From Neobacillus bataviensis LMG 21833 (GTDB lineage Bacteria; Bacillota; Bacilli; Bacillales; Cytobacillaceae): a stretch of 64,000 bases of DNA. Below are positions 29,141 through 37,462 of the stretch, piece after piece (the stretch's first letter is position 1; each line of letters starts with the position of its first letter). Under the pieces are notes generated by a model. It was given only the letters and a program-made list of their open reading frames with translations, was not told the origin of the DNA and searched no databases. The position numbers and the translations under genes were made by a program. The DNA is taken from assembly GCF_000307875.1 (NCBI RefSeq), contig NZ_AJLS01000114.1:124001-188000 (forward strand), given 5' to 3'.

Positions 29141-30049
29141 GTGGATCAACATTTAGAGGTGTTTATTAAGGTCGTGGAAAAAGAGAACTTTTCTAAAGCG
29201 GCAGAAGAGCTGCATATGACACAGCCGGCAGTCAGTCAATATATTCGAGCACTGGAGGAAACAATTGGCACGAGATTATTGGAACGGAGTAATAAGTTTG
29301 TTCGTTTAAATAAGGCCGGTGAGATTGTCTATCACCATGCCAAAGAAATAGTAGCACTCTATACAAAGATGCACTATCTAGTCGATGATCTGACAAATAA
29401 CGCAAGCGGTCCAATTGCGATTGGAGCGAGCTACACCTTTGGCGAATATATCCTCCCGCATATTATTGCTAGAATGCAGCTACAGTCGCCACTTATCAGC
29501 CCAACCATTAAGATCCATAATACCAAGGAAATCATTGATCTAGTCAGTTCTTATCAATTAGATATCGGAGTTATTGAAGGGGTTTTTAAGGACGACAGTC
29601 TGAATGCAGAAATTGTTTCTGAAGATAAAATGGTCATTGTTGCTGCACCCCACCATCACTTATTGAAAAAGAAAAATGAAATTGATTTTTCAGAACTAGC
29701 CGGTGAAACGTGGATTCTGAGGGAGAAGGGCTCAGGAACAAGGGAGGCAGCGGATAATCTGTTTCAACTGAATGAATTTGCTCCGGGAAAAATCATGGAA
29801 TTTGGGAGTACACAACTGATAAAGGAATCTGTTGAGGCAGGACTGGGAATCAGTTTAGTATCTCGTTGGGCTCTTGATAAGGAATTAGCCAATGGATATT
29901 TGGGAGAAGTACAAGTGAGAGGACTGCCATTTAAACGGAACTTTTCCATCCTTACCCGATCACTTTTTCAAACAAAAGCTTTAAAAGTGTTCATTGAAAC
30001 ATTAAGGGAATATGTAGCATCAGCGGGACATGAAAGGAAGCACCTTTAA
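29141..30049 (+). CDS. LysR-family transcriptional regulator (CysL/YwfK-like)
   Basis: A 302-residue LysR regulator. The N-terminal winged helix (FIKVVEKENFSKAAEELHMTQPAVSQYIRALEE, about residues 4-36) is followed by a substrate-binding domain (ASYTFGEYILPHIIARM, then SGTREAADNLF and GLGISLVSRWALDKE). The start is GTG with GGAGGAG upstream. It resembles regulators of the CysL/YwfK group and is divergent from the YeiH-like exporter, its most likely target. Confidence 0.88.
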   Translation: MDQHLEVFIKVVEKENFSKAAEELHMTQPAVSQYIRALEETIGTRLLERSNKFVRLNKAGEIVYHHAKEIVALYTKMHYLVDDLTNNASGPIAIGASYTFGEYILPHIIARMQLQSPLISPTIKIHNTKEIIDLVSSYQLDIGVIEGVFKDDSLNAEIVSEDKMVIVAAPHHHLLKKKNEIDFSELAGETWILREKGSGTREAADNLFQLNEFAPGKIMEFGSTQLIKESVEAGLGISLVSRWALDKELANGYLGEVQVRGLPFKRNFSILTRSLFQTKALKVFIETLREYVASAGHERKHL

Positions 30050-30127
30050 CGTTTACATAACTTGAGTATGGCAATTTATCATACACAATATAAGAAAATT
30101 TATATGGAAGGTTTTATGTTTTGTCTA

Positions 30128-30155
30128 ATGACAGGCCTAGGTAGTAGTGTATAAT
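30128..30155 (+). promoter_or_regulatory. SigmaA-type promoter of the amidohydrolase gene
   Basis: ATGACA (30128-30133) and TATAAT (30150-30155) are 16 bases apart, leaving a leader of about 120 bases. Confidence 0.5.
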
Positions 30156-30281
30156 TGATATGTTAACTGAATATTCACATATATCTGGTTACCAATGCAG
30201 TTTCACCTTATTAAACATTTAACGAAAACATACTTTAGCACACTTTAGTATTAGTTTTTTTAAAAAGGGGAGTGTTTAATA

Positions 30282-31517
30282 ATGCAAAAACAAAAGCTAG
30301 TAATCAATGGAGAGCGACTGCAGCAAGAGCTGGAAAGGTTTGCAAACTTTGGTCGGACAGAAAACAATGGCGTAACTAGGCTGTCTTTATCAGAAGAGGA
30401 TCGCCGTGTCAGAGATTATTTTAAAGCATGTTGTGAGGAAATAGGCTTATCAGTCAAGGTTGATGATATGGGGTGTATGTACGCAACGCTAGGGGGCAGC
30501 GAAGATAAACCGCCAATTCTAATCGGTTCCCATTTAGATACGGTAAAAAAGGGCGGGCGCTTTGATGGTGTTTTGGGGGTTGTAACCGGGTTAGAAGTTG
30601 TTAGAACTATCATAGAAAATAATATTAAACCGCGCATTCCAATTACGATTGTGAATTTTACCAATGAAGAGGGTGCGAGATTTGAGCCTTCGATGATGGC
30701 TTCCGGTGTTCTCTCTGGTAAGTTTGATAAGTCTGCTATGCTAAAAAAGGCAGATTCAGAGGGAATTACCTTTGAGGAGGCATTAAAGGCCAGTGGCTAC
30801 GAAGGGGAAGTGGAGAATCGTTTAAAGGAGGCCAGTGCCTTTTTAGAGCTTCATATTGAACAGGGGCCTATCTTAGAAAAGGAAGCTTTGACTATTGGTG
30901 TGGTCGAATGTGTGGTAGGGATGGCATGCTATGAGATTGAGGTAACAGGAGAATCGGATCATGCCGGGACGACCCCGATGAAGATGAGAAAAGATGCCCT
31001 GTTTGCGACCAATAACTTAATTAACGAAATCCGCAATCACTTAGGCACATTGGACGAAGAATTAGTTTTCACTATTGGCAGAATGAATGTGTATCCTAGT
31101 ATCCATACAGTGATTCCCAATAAGGTTGTGTTTACCCTTGAAGCGCGCCATAAGGACATGGAAATCGTCAGTGCTGTTAAAGATTTCGTTCAAAGCCTAC
31201 CCCATTTAGGAGTGGGCGAGGGCTGCGAGGTCAAGACGACAAAATTATGGGATCGGGATACGGTTTGGTTCGAACCGAAAATTTGCGATATGCTGGAACA
31301 ATCTGCGGAATCACTTGGTTTTTCCCATAAAAGAATGGTCAGTGGTGCCGGTCATGATGCACAATTCATTGCCAGCTACGTTCCGACGGCCATGCTGTTT
31401 GTCCCAAGTATCAATGGAAAAAGCCATTGCGAGGAAGAGCTGACCACATGGGAAGATTGTGAAAAAGGGGTAAATGTTATCTTAGACACTGTAATTACAT
31501 TGTTATCAAAATCATAG
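30282..31517 (+). CDS. M20-family amidohydrolase (N-carbamoyl-L-amino acid hydrolase / allantoate amidohydrolase type)
   Basis: A 411-residue Zn/Mn-dependent hydrolase of the hydantoinase/carbamoylase family. Metal-site motifs are GSHLDTVKKGGRFDGVLGV (about residues 78-96), NEEGARF, and LELHIEQGPILE; the dimerisation domain (SDHAGTTPMKMRKDA) and SGAGHDAQF near the C-terminus complete the family pattern. It would hydrolyse N-carbamoyl amino acids, allantoate or a related ureido compound; context gives no choice. GGGG precedes the ATG. A terminator follows. Confidence 0.88.
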   Translation: MQKQKLVINGERLQQELERFANFGRTENNGVTRLSLSEEDRRVRDYFKACCEEIGLSVKVDDMGCMYATLGGSEDKPPILIGSHLDTVKKGGRFDGVLGVVTGLEVVRTIIENNIKPRIPITIVNFTNEEGARFEPSMMASGVLSGKFDKSAMLKKADSEGITFEEALKASGYEGEVENRLKEASAFLELHIEQGPILEKEALTIGVVECVVGMACYEIEVTGESDHAGTTPMKMRKDALFATNNLINEIRNHLGTLDEELVFTIGRMNVYPSIHTVIPNKVVFTLEARHKDMEIVSAVKDFVQSLPHLGVGEGCEVKTTKLWDRDTVWFEPKICDMLEQSAESLGFSHKRMVSGAGHDAQFIASYVPTAMLFVPSINGKSHCEEELTTWEDCEKGVNVILDTVITLLSKS

Positions 31518-31531
31518 ATAAAGTTCAACTA

Positions 31532-31570
31532 ACAGACTTTTCCGTCCTGGCGGAAGGGTCTGTTTTTTTG
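31532..31570 (+). terminator. Terminator after the amidohydrolase gene
   Basis: AACAGACTTTTCCG pairs with CGGAAGGGTCTGTT (with G-U pairs), followed by TTTTTTT. Confidence 0.9.
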
Positions 31571-31681
31571 AAAAGAAAGTCTGTTCATTACAAAAATAAT
31601 ATAGTAAAAAGGATATTTATGGTGTAAAATTACACTATAAAATTACGGTGAAGTTACATTCTTGTGAAAGGGCGGACTAAG

Positions 31682-33139
31682 ATGGGAAAAAAACTATGGC
31701 TCTTGCTATTGAATTTCGGAGCAGTACCTCTTGTGTTGTCTATCTTTGCGTTTTTCCTAATGAGCGGGGGGCTAAATAATATCATGATTGCTGCACTTCT
31801 GCCTCTAAGTGCTGGCGGTATTCTCGCGGGATCTTTTAGTAAGAGGCGGGTTCAGTCCGGCGAATTGCCAGGAATTATCACTCTCTTTCTTTTTCCGCTT
31901 GCCTATACAGCTCTATTATGGGCTGTGTTCATGTTGGTCAGCGGCGGGTTTTATGGGGCAAATTCCTGGCTTTTCTATAGCCTTTTTCACCTGGCGCTAG
32001 CACCCATCTATTTTCTCGCGATGTTTTCCGGTGAAGGAAGATTATTTCTATGGGCACCACTTGCTTACGAGTTAGCATTTGTTGGAGGGGTATTGATCGC
32101 ACTAATCATAAGTAGGACGCGTCCATGCTTTGATAAGAAGCAGGTGCTGCCGGTTTTGTTAGTGTTTTTTCTTGCAATGGGCACCGGAGCAGCGGTTCAA
32201 TGGCACCGTAGTCAAACGGTTTTACCATCCTATGGTTTTGAGTATGGCGGCGGTTACTCTAGTACGGACCTAACGCCTTATGAAGTGACTAATCCGGATA
32301 ATAAGCTGCCAAAACTGGCGGCAGCATCGACATTTACCATTAAAAACCCAAGCGAGCTGCCGATTTTGGACGGAGCAGAAGCGGCCTTTCCAGTTTACTC
32401 AGCATTTGCTAATGCAGCCTATGAGAATATTGGACAAGATATGGGGAAGGCGGGGGAAGTTGTCAGCTTTACAAATACCATTTATGCATATGAACGCCTA
32501 ATATCCGGGGAAGTGGATATTTACTTTGGTGCCGTGCCATCGAAGGAGCAGATAGAAATGGCGAAAAAGGATGGGAAAGAACTTGTCATGACGCCAATTG
32601 GCAAGGAAGCCTTTGTCTTCTTTGTCAATCCAAATAATCAAGTCGATAACTTAAAGGTTTCTGAGATTAAAGAGATTTACTCCGGAAAAATTAAAAATTG
32701 GTCCGAGGTTGGCGGGAAGAATAAGAAAATCATTGCTTTTCAGCGTCCGAAAAATTCCGGCAGCCAAACACTTTTGGAAAAAATTATGGGTGATACCCCA
32801 ATTATGAAGCCTCTGAGGGAGGATGTACCTGAAGGGATGGGGGGAATTATTGAACAGGTAGCTGATTATCGTAATTATGATAATTCGATAGGCTTTTCTT
32901 TCCGCTTCTTCGCAACCGGGATGAAGGAGAATCCTGATATAAAACTGCTGGCTGTTGATGGGCTGGAACCAAATCCTGAAAACATTGCGAGCGGAAAGTA
33001 TCCCTTCACCGCCACCCTCTATGCAATTACAGTGAAGGATAACCCAAAACAGGCAATACCACCATTCCTGGAATGGATGCAGGGACCCCAAGGACAAGAG
33101 ATTGTGGAGAGAATCGGTTATATCAAAGCAATTGAGTAG
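31682..33139 (+). CDS. Membrane protein with C-terminal PstS-like substrate-binding domain
   Basis: A 485-residue protein. The first ~170 residues contain about six hydrophobic segments, ending LPVLLVFFLAMGTGAAVQW. A linker with YEFGGGYSSTDL-like sequence leads to a PstS-type phosphate-binding fold (about residues 225-485): YERLISGEVDIYFGAVPSKEQ, GKEAFVFFVNP, EIKEIYSGKIKNWSEVGG and RPKNSGSQTLLEKIMG are typical. The domain should face outwards. No PstC, PstA or PstB gene is nearby, so a sensor or anion scavenger is possible. ATG 31682 follows AAAGGGCGG; GTG 31664 is less likely. Confidence 0.8.
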   Translation: MGKKLWLLLLNFGAVPLVLSIFAFFLMSGGLNNIMIAALLPLSAGGILAGSFSKRRVQSGELPGIITLFLFPLAYTALLWAVFMLVSGGFYGANSWLFYSLFHLALAPIYFLAMFSGEGRLFLWAPLAYELAFVGGVLIALIISRTRPCFDKKQVLPVLLVFFLAMGTGAAVQWHRSQTVLPSYGFEYGGGYSSTDLTPYEVTNPDNKLPKLAAASTFTIKNPSELPILDGAEAAFPVYSAFANAAYENIGQDMGKAGEVVSFTNTIYAYERLISGEVDIYFGAVPSKEQIEMAKKDGKELVMTPIGKEAFVFFVNPNNQVDNLKVSEIKEIYSGKIKNWSEVGGKNKKIIAFQRPKNSGSQTLLEKIMGDTPIMKPLREDVPEGMGGIIEQVADYRNYDNSIGFSFRFFATGMKENPDIKLLAVDGLEPNPENIASGKYPFTATLYAITVKDNPKQAIPPFLEWMQGPQGQEIVERIGYIKAIE

Positions 33140-33187
33140 GGTGTCAGGCACCATTAAAGTACACCTGTCCACGTAGGGTGGACACGG
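33140..33187 (+). repeat. Extended GGTGTCAGGCACC repeat unit
   Basis: The 13-mer (33140-33152) begins directly after the stop codon TAG and continues to GGGTGGACAC, the ~48-bp form seen also at 1943-1990, 9207 and 14489. Confidence 0.85.
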
Positions 33188-33198
33188 TTTAATAAAAG

Positions 33199-33228
33199 GC
33201 GAGGAGCTAAATTGGCTCTTCGCTTTTT
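33199..33228 (+). terminator. Terminator of the PstS-like gene
   Basis: GCGAGGAGC pairs with GCTCTTCGC (one G-U), followed by TTTTT. Confidence 0.85.
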
Positions 33229-33229
33229 G

Positions 33230-33297
33230 TTTCCGGAAATACGGAAAATTCCGGTATCCCGGAATCAATCATCAGATAATTTCCGGATTATCGGAAA
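33230..33297 (+). promoter_or_regulatory. Three 18-bp dyads, candidate enhancer (UAS) for the sigma-54 activator
   Basis: The pattern WTTCCG-N6-CGGAAW occurs perfectly three times: 33230-33247, 33248-33265 (directly abutting) and 33280-33297. They lie about 130-200 bases upstream of the -24/-12 promoter at 33414, the usual distance for bacterial enhancer-binding proteins. Confidence 0.75.
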
Positions 33298-33413
33298 AAT
33301 TTGAGTAAAAGTAAAGACTTGTTTAGCAGTTAAAAATAATTGAAAACGTATAAACAAGTATAATGTTCATGTGATAATTGGGAATATTTATACTCTTTAG
33401 AAAATAATTGTTT

Positions 33414-33430
33414 TTGGCATAAAACTTGCA
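33414..33430 (+). promoter_or_regulatory. Sigma-54 (SigL) -24/-12 promoter
   Basis: TTGGCATAAAACTTGCA has the invariant GG (33416-33417) and GC (33428-33429) exactly 10 bases apart and fits the consensus TTGGCA-N6-TTGCW. The sigma-54 activator is encoded three genes on. Confidence 0.85.
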
Positions 33431-33453
33431 TCAATATTAAGTAAGTTTTATTT

Positions 33454-33467
33454 TGTAAACGCTTACC
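33454..33467 (+). promoter_or_regulatory. cre-like site downstream of the sigma-54 promoter
   Basis: TGTAAACGCTTACC matches the CcpA cre consensus at 13 of 14 positions, about 25 bases downstream of the -12 element and 51 bases before the permease start, a position for carbon catabolite repression. Confidence 0.65.
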
Positions 33468-33517
33468 AGACGAGAGTTTATTCTGAGAACTTGCAAAACA
33501 TTAAAAGGGGGATTTAC

Positions 33518-34957
33518 ATGCAATTATTTATCATTCTGTTGTCACTTGGGCTGTTAATGTTTGTCGCCTACCGAGGGTTTTCTGTTATCCTATTTGCGCC
33601 GATTTGTGCACTCTTAGCTGTCCTATTGATTGACCCAACTCATGTTTTACCGTTCTTCTCAGGTGTGTTCATGGAAAAAATGGTCGGGTTTATTAAATCC
33701 TATTTCCCAGTCTTCCTATTAGGTGCCATTTTTGGAAAGGTAGTCGAAATGTCGGGGATTGCCGAATCGATTGCTAAGACCATTGTTCGCATGCTCGGTG
33801 CGAAACGCGCCATGCTGACCATTGTATTATTGGGTGCCATCTTAACATATAGTGGGGTAAGTTTATTCGTTGCAGTCTTCGCAATTTATCCATTTGCCGC
33901 ACAAATGTTTAGGGAAGCAAATATCCCGAAACGTCTTATTCCAGGTACGATTGCACTTGGTGCCTTCACATTCACGATGGATGCTTTACCTGGAACACCG
34001 CAAATTCAAAACGTTATTCCAATAGCTTTCTTCAAAACGGATATTTATGCGGCACCAATACTCGGAATTATCGGAGCCGTTTTTGTTTTAGCCCTCGGTT
34101 TACTTTATTTAGAGACAAGAAGGAGAAAGGCGGCAAAAGCAGGGGAAGGGTATTACGGATTCGATAAAGAAACCGCAGCAGCACTAGAAATGGCCGTGTC
34201 TAACGAAAAGGAAGGAACAGTTCCTGATCTAACTTCTAATCAATCCGTTGTAAAGCAAATTTTGGCATTTATCCCGCTTATCCTAGTTGGGGTTTCCAAC
34301 AAAGTCTTTATCACCTACATCCCAAAATGGTATCCGAATGGATTTGATTTTTCTGCTATTGGTCTAAAAGCGTATGCAGTAGATGTGCCAGCGGTTGCGG
34401 CCATCTGGGCGATTGAGATGGCGTTAGTCGTTGGAATCATCACTACACTTGCCTATAATTGGAAACGTGTGACAGTTAACTTTAAAGAAGGGCTAAACTT
34501 AAGTATCGCTGGTGCATTGCTAGCTACCATGAATACAGGTGCTGAATACGGGTTTGGCGGAATTATTTCTTCACTTCCGGGGTTTGCGAAAATCAGTGAT
34601 GGCATCTCCAGCACCTTTACGAATCCGTTAGTAAATGGCGCCGTTACTACTAGTTCACTAGCAGGTATTACAGGGTCGGCATCTGGAGGAATGGGGATTG
34701 CCCTTGGTGCGATGGCTGATAAATACAACCAGGCGATTGCGGCTGCAAATATTCCGCCAGAGGTGATGCACCGTGTGGTCGCCATGGCATCAGGCGGGAT
34801 GGATACACTTCCGCACAACGGAGCGGTTATTACCTTACTTGCCGTTACGGGATTAACGCATAAACAATCATATCGCGATATTTTTGCAGTTACCATTATT
34901 AAAACAGTGGCCGTATTCTTTGTCATTGCTCTTTATTCTATCTTTGGAATTATTTAG
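33518..34957 (+). CDS. GntP-family permease, probable hydroxybutyrate transporter (YxjC-like)
   Basis: A 479-residue membrane protein of the GntP family with 12 or more hydrophobic segments (for example LFIILLSLGLLMFVAYRGFSVILFAP at the N-terminus and SGASGGMGIALG-like loops). Conserved pieces are FPVFLLGAIFGKVVEMSG, TYSGVSLFVAVFAIYPFA and MASGGMDTLPHNGAVITLLAVTGLTHKQSY. ATG 33518 follows AAAGGGGG; the frame is open from 33491. The next gene is a 3-hydroxybutyrate dehydrogenase, as in the B. subtilis yxjC-yxjF locus, so D-3-hydroxybutyrate is the likely substrate. Confidence 0.88.
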   Translation: MQLFIILLSLGLLMFVAYRGFSVILFAPICALLAVLLIDPTHVLPFFSGVFMEKMVGFIKSYFPVFLLGAIFGKVVEMSGIAESIAKTIVRMLGAKRAMLTIVLLGAILTYSGVSLFVAVFAIYPFAAQMFREANIPKRLIPGTIALGAFTFTMDALPGTPQIQNVIPIAFFKTDIYAAPILGIIGAVFVLALGLLYLETRRRKAAKAGEGYYGFDKETAAALEMAVSNEKEGTVPDLTSNQSVVKQILAFIPLILVGVSNKVFITYIPKWYPNGFDFSAIGLKAYAVDVPAVAAIWAIEMALVVGIITTLAYNWKRVTVNFKEGLNLSIAGALLATMNTGAEYGFGGIISSLPGFAKISDGISSTFTNPLVNGAVTTSSLAGITGSASGGMGIALGAMADKYNQAIAAANIPPEVMHRVVAMASGGMDTLPHNGAVITLLAVTGLTHKQSYRDIFAVTIIKTVAVFFVIALYSIFGII

Positions 34958-34990
34958 TGAAAATTGTTTTTATATAAAGGGGGATCTCGT

Positions 34991-35776
34991 ATGAACAAGG
35001 CATTAGTAGGAAAAATTGCATTTATTACAGGATCTGCAAGTGGAATTGGATTGGAAATTGCGAAAACCTTTGCCCAAGAAGGCGCGAAAGTAGTTATTTC
35101 GGATGTAAATGCCGAAAAAAGCGAACAAGTAGCGGCAGAATTAATTGACCAAGGGTTTGAAGCACTGTCGGCACCCTGTGATGTGACGAATGAAGATGCT
35201 TTTAAAACTAGTCTTCAGGCGGCTTATAAAACATTTGGAAGACTTGATATCTTAGTGAATAATGCGGGGATGCAGTATGTTTCGCCAATTGAGGAATTTC
35301 CTACGGAAAAATTCGAACTATTAATAAAAATTATGCTCACCGCACCGTTTATTGGAATTAAACATGTATTCCCAATCATGAAAGAACAGGGATTTGGAAG
35401 GGTTATAAATATGGCTTCCATTAATGGGGTCATCGGCTTTGCGGGAAAGGCCGCCTACAATAGTGCAAAGCATGGTGTCATTGGTTTGACAAAGGTTGCA
35501 GCATTAGAGGGCGCTGCTCACGGAATCACGGTAAATGCTTTATGTCCCGGTTACGTTGATACGCCACTCGTCAGAAACCAGCTTGGAGATTTAGCAAGAA
35601 CAAGAAACGTAAGCGTGGATCGTGTGATTGAAGAAGTACTTTTCCCGCTCGTACCACAAAGAAGGCTATTATCCGTAACGGAAATTGCTGACTATGCTGT
35701 CTTTTTAGCAAGTGATAAAGGCAGAGGCGTCACAGGTCAAGCGGTTATTTTAGATGGGGGATACACAGCCCAATAA
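34991..35776 (+). CDS. 3-hydroxybutyrate dehydrogenase (short-chain dehydrogenase, YxjF-like)
   Basis: A 261-residue SDR enzyme. The NAD-binding motif TGSASGIG is at residues 13-20, NNAG at about 92-95, and the catalytic S-Y-K set is in NMASINGVIGF and YNSAKHG. The C-terminal region with GYVDTPLVRNQL and GQAVILDGGYTAQ matches 3-hydroxybutyrate dehydrogenases, which oxidise D-3-hydroxybutyrate to acetoacetate. ATG 34991 follows AAGGGGG. CoA transferase genes (scoAB) that would use acetoacetate next are not here. A terminator follows. Confidence 0.88.
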   Translation: MNKALVGKIAFITGSASGIGLEIAKTFAQEGAKVVISDVNAEKSEQVAAELIDQGFEALSAPCDVTNEDAFKTSLQAAYKTFGRLDILVNNAGMQYVSPIEEFPTEKFELLIKIMLTAPFIGIKHVFPIMKEQGFGRVINMASINGVIGFAGKAAYNSAKHGVIGLTKVAALEGAAHGITVNALCPGYVDTPLVRNQLGDLARTRNVSVDRVIEEVLFPLVPQRRLLSVTEIADYAVFLASDKGRGVTGQAVILDGGYTAQ

Positions 35777-35787
35777 TCGCAATGCTA

Positions 35788-35821
35788 GAATCCTATTCGA
35801 CTACAGGAATAGGATTCTTTT
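35788..35821 (+). terminator. Terminator after the dehydrogenase gene
   Basis: GAATCCTATTC pairs perfectly with GAATAGGATTC (35807-35817), followed by TTTTATT. Confidence 0.9.
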
Positions 35822-35890
35822 ATTCTAGAAAATGAATGCGGGCAAATTTTGTTATAATTAACTTAATAAATCCGGCAAAGGTGTGAAAAA

Positions 35891-37324
35891 ATGAACCTGG
35901 GAATGGGAGCGATTCCACATAATTGGCATGAGCAAATTATTAATCATCTAGCTGAACGAATTGTTGTGGTCGATCGTGAAGGAATTATACTCTATATAAA
36001 TGAAGCTTATTGTGAGTTTTTAGGAACGACCGTTGAGGAGGCCATCAACCGCCCTGTACAAGATGTGATTGAAAATACCCGTATGCACATTGTCGCCAAA
36101 ACAGGCCAAAAGGAACTGGCAGCTGTTCAACCGATAAATGGAAGTGAAATGGTTGCAAACCGCTTTCCACTTAAGGTAGATGGTGAAATAGTGGGAGCCT
36201 TAGGGGCAGTTATGTTTCGCAATCCCGAGGAATGGCGGATGTATAAAACGAAGATTCAGAATCTTGCGGAAGAACTAAAGTATTATAAAACAAAAGTGGA
36301 AAAAGAGTTGAAAAGTAAATATCAATTCCATGATTTAATTGGAAACAGTACGACATTTCTTGCTGCAAAAAAATTAGCAGAACGCATCTCTGCCAGCAAT
36401 TCCTCTGTTTTACTGATTGGGGAGTCAGGCACTGGTAAAGAATTGTTTGCCCATGCCATCCATAATAATAGCATGCGCGGGGCACTGCCATTTGTTGCGA
36501 TCAACTGTGCTTCGATTCCAGAGCATTTGCTAGAATCAGAATTATTCGGCTATGATGATGGAGCGTTTACAGGTGCGAAAAAGGGAGGAAAAAAGGGGCA
36601 GTTTGAAATGGCTGATAATGGATCGCTTTTTCTAGACGAAATAGGGGATATGCCACTCTCAATGCAAAGTAAACTGTTAAGGGTCCTACAGGAAAAGGAA
36701 GTACAGCGGGTCGGTGGACAAAAGTCTATTCCTGTCGATGTTCGTATCATTGCGGCCACACATCGTGATTTAGAAAAAATGGTAGAGGAAGGAGATTTCC
36801 GTCAGGATTTATATTACCGATTAAATGTGATAAAAATAGAGATTCCTTCCCTTAGAAAACGAAAAGAGGACATTCCGTTCATCTCCATGTCCTTATTGAA
36901 AAAGATGGAGGGTAAATTTTTCCGAAAAGGAATCGAACTATCTTTGGAGGTAAAACAAAGACTTATACAGCATTCATGGCCGGGAAACATCCGGGAGCTT
37001 GAGAATGTGCTAGAGCGTGCTATTAATGTATTGGACGGTAAAAGAATTGAAGTCTATCATCTGCCGCTATATCTACGAGACAAAGAAGGAGAAGGTATAG
37101 ACGTAAAGGAAGTTAATCACATTATGAATAATCCTACGGGAAAAAATCCATTACCAATCTCACCATTAAAGGAAACAATGGCTAAAGTCGAGAAAGAAGC
37201 GCTCCTCAATGCATTAGCTGTAACAGATGGAAATAAACAGGACGCTGCTAAGCTATTGGACATAGGTAAAACCAGTTTTTACGAAAAATGCAAAGTGTAT
37301 AATATTAAATATAGAAAAAGCTAA
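35891..37324 (+). CDS. Sigma-54-dependent transcriptional activator with PAS domain
   Basis: A 477-residue enhancer-binding protein. A PAS-like sensor domain (about residues 15-112) is joined by a coiled-coil-like linker to an AAA+ domain (about 147-375) with Walker A GESGTGKE (177-184), the sigma-54 contact loop GAFTGA (224-229) and Walker [11 protein letters not shown] Fis-type helix-turn-helix is at the C-terminus ([18 protein letters not shown]). It has its own position after a terminator. The most likely target is the -24/-12 promoter at 33414 with the three dyads at 33230-33297. The PAS ligand is unknown. Confidence 0.95.
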   Translation: MNLGMGAIPHNWHEQIINHLAERIVVVDREGIILYINEAYCEFLGTTVEEAINRPVQDVIENTRMHIVAKTGQKELAAVQPINGSEMVANRFPLKVDGEIVGALGAVMFRNPEEWRMYKTKIQNLAEELKYYKTKVEKELKSKYQFHDLIGNSTTFLAAKKLAERISASNSSVLLIGESGTGKELFAHAIHNNSMRGALPFVAINCASIPEHLLESELFGYDDGAFTGAKKGGKKGQFEMADNGSLFLDEIGDMPLSMQSKLLRVLQEKEVQRVGGQKSIPVDVRIIAATHRDLEKMVEEGDFRQDLYYRLNVIKIEIPSLRKRKEDIPFISMSLLKKMEGKFFRKGIELSLEVKQRLIQHSWPGNIRELENVLERAINVLDGKRIEVYHLPLYLRDKEGEGIDVKEVNHIMNNPTGKNPLPISPLKETMAKVEKEALLNALAVTDGNKQDAAKLLDIGKTSFYEKCKVYNIKYRKS

Positions 37325-37462
37325 CTTGCATATAATAGGTGCATTTGAAGGATCTGAGAATTGTTACGTCTTTGTTTCTCGCCCAACTGGACTTAAGTAC
37401 CAATAAAAAGAATATTTTCCTTATAGAAATAGTCAAGATTCTAGTTTAAGATAAGAGTAAAT

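Noticed and set aside
32651..33268. 205-codon open frame on the minus strand
   Set aside because: It runs opposite the PstS-like gene and through the repeat, terminator and enhancer dyads, so it is not a gene.
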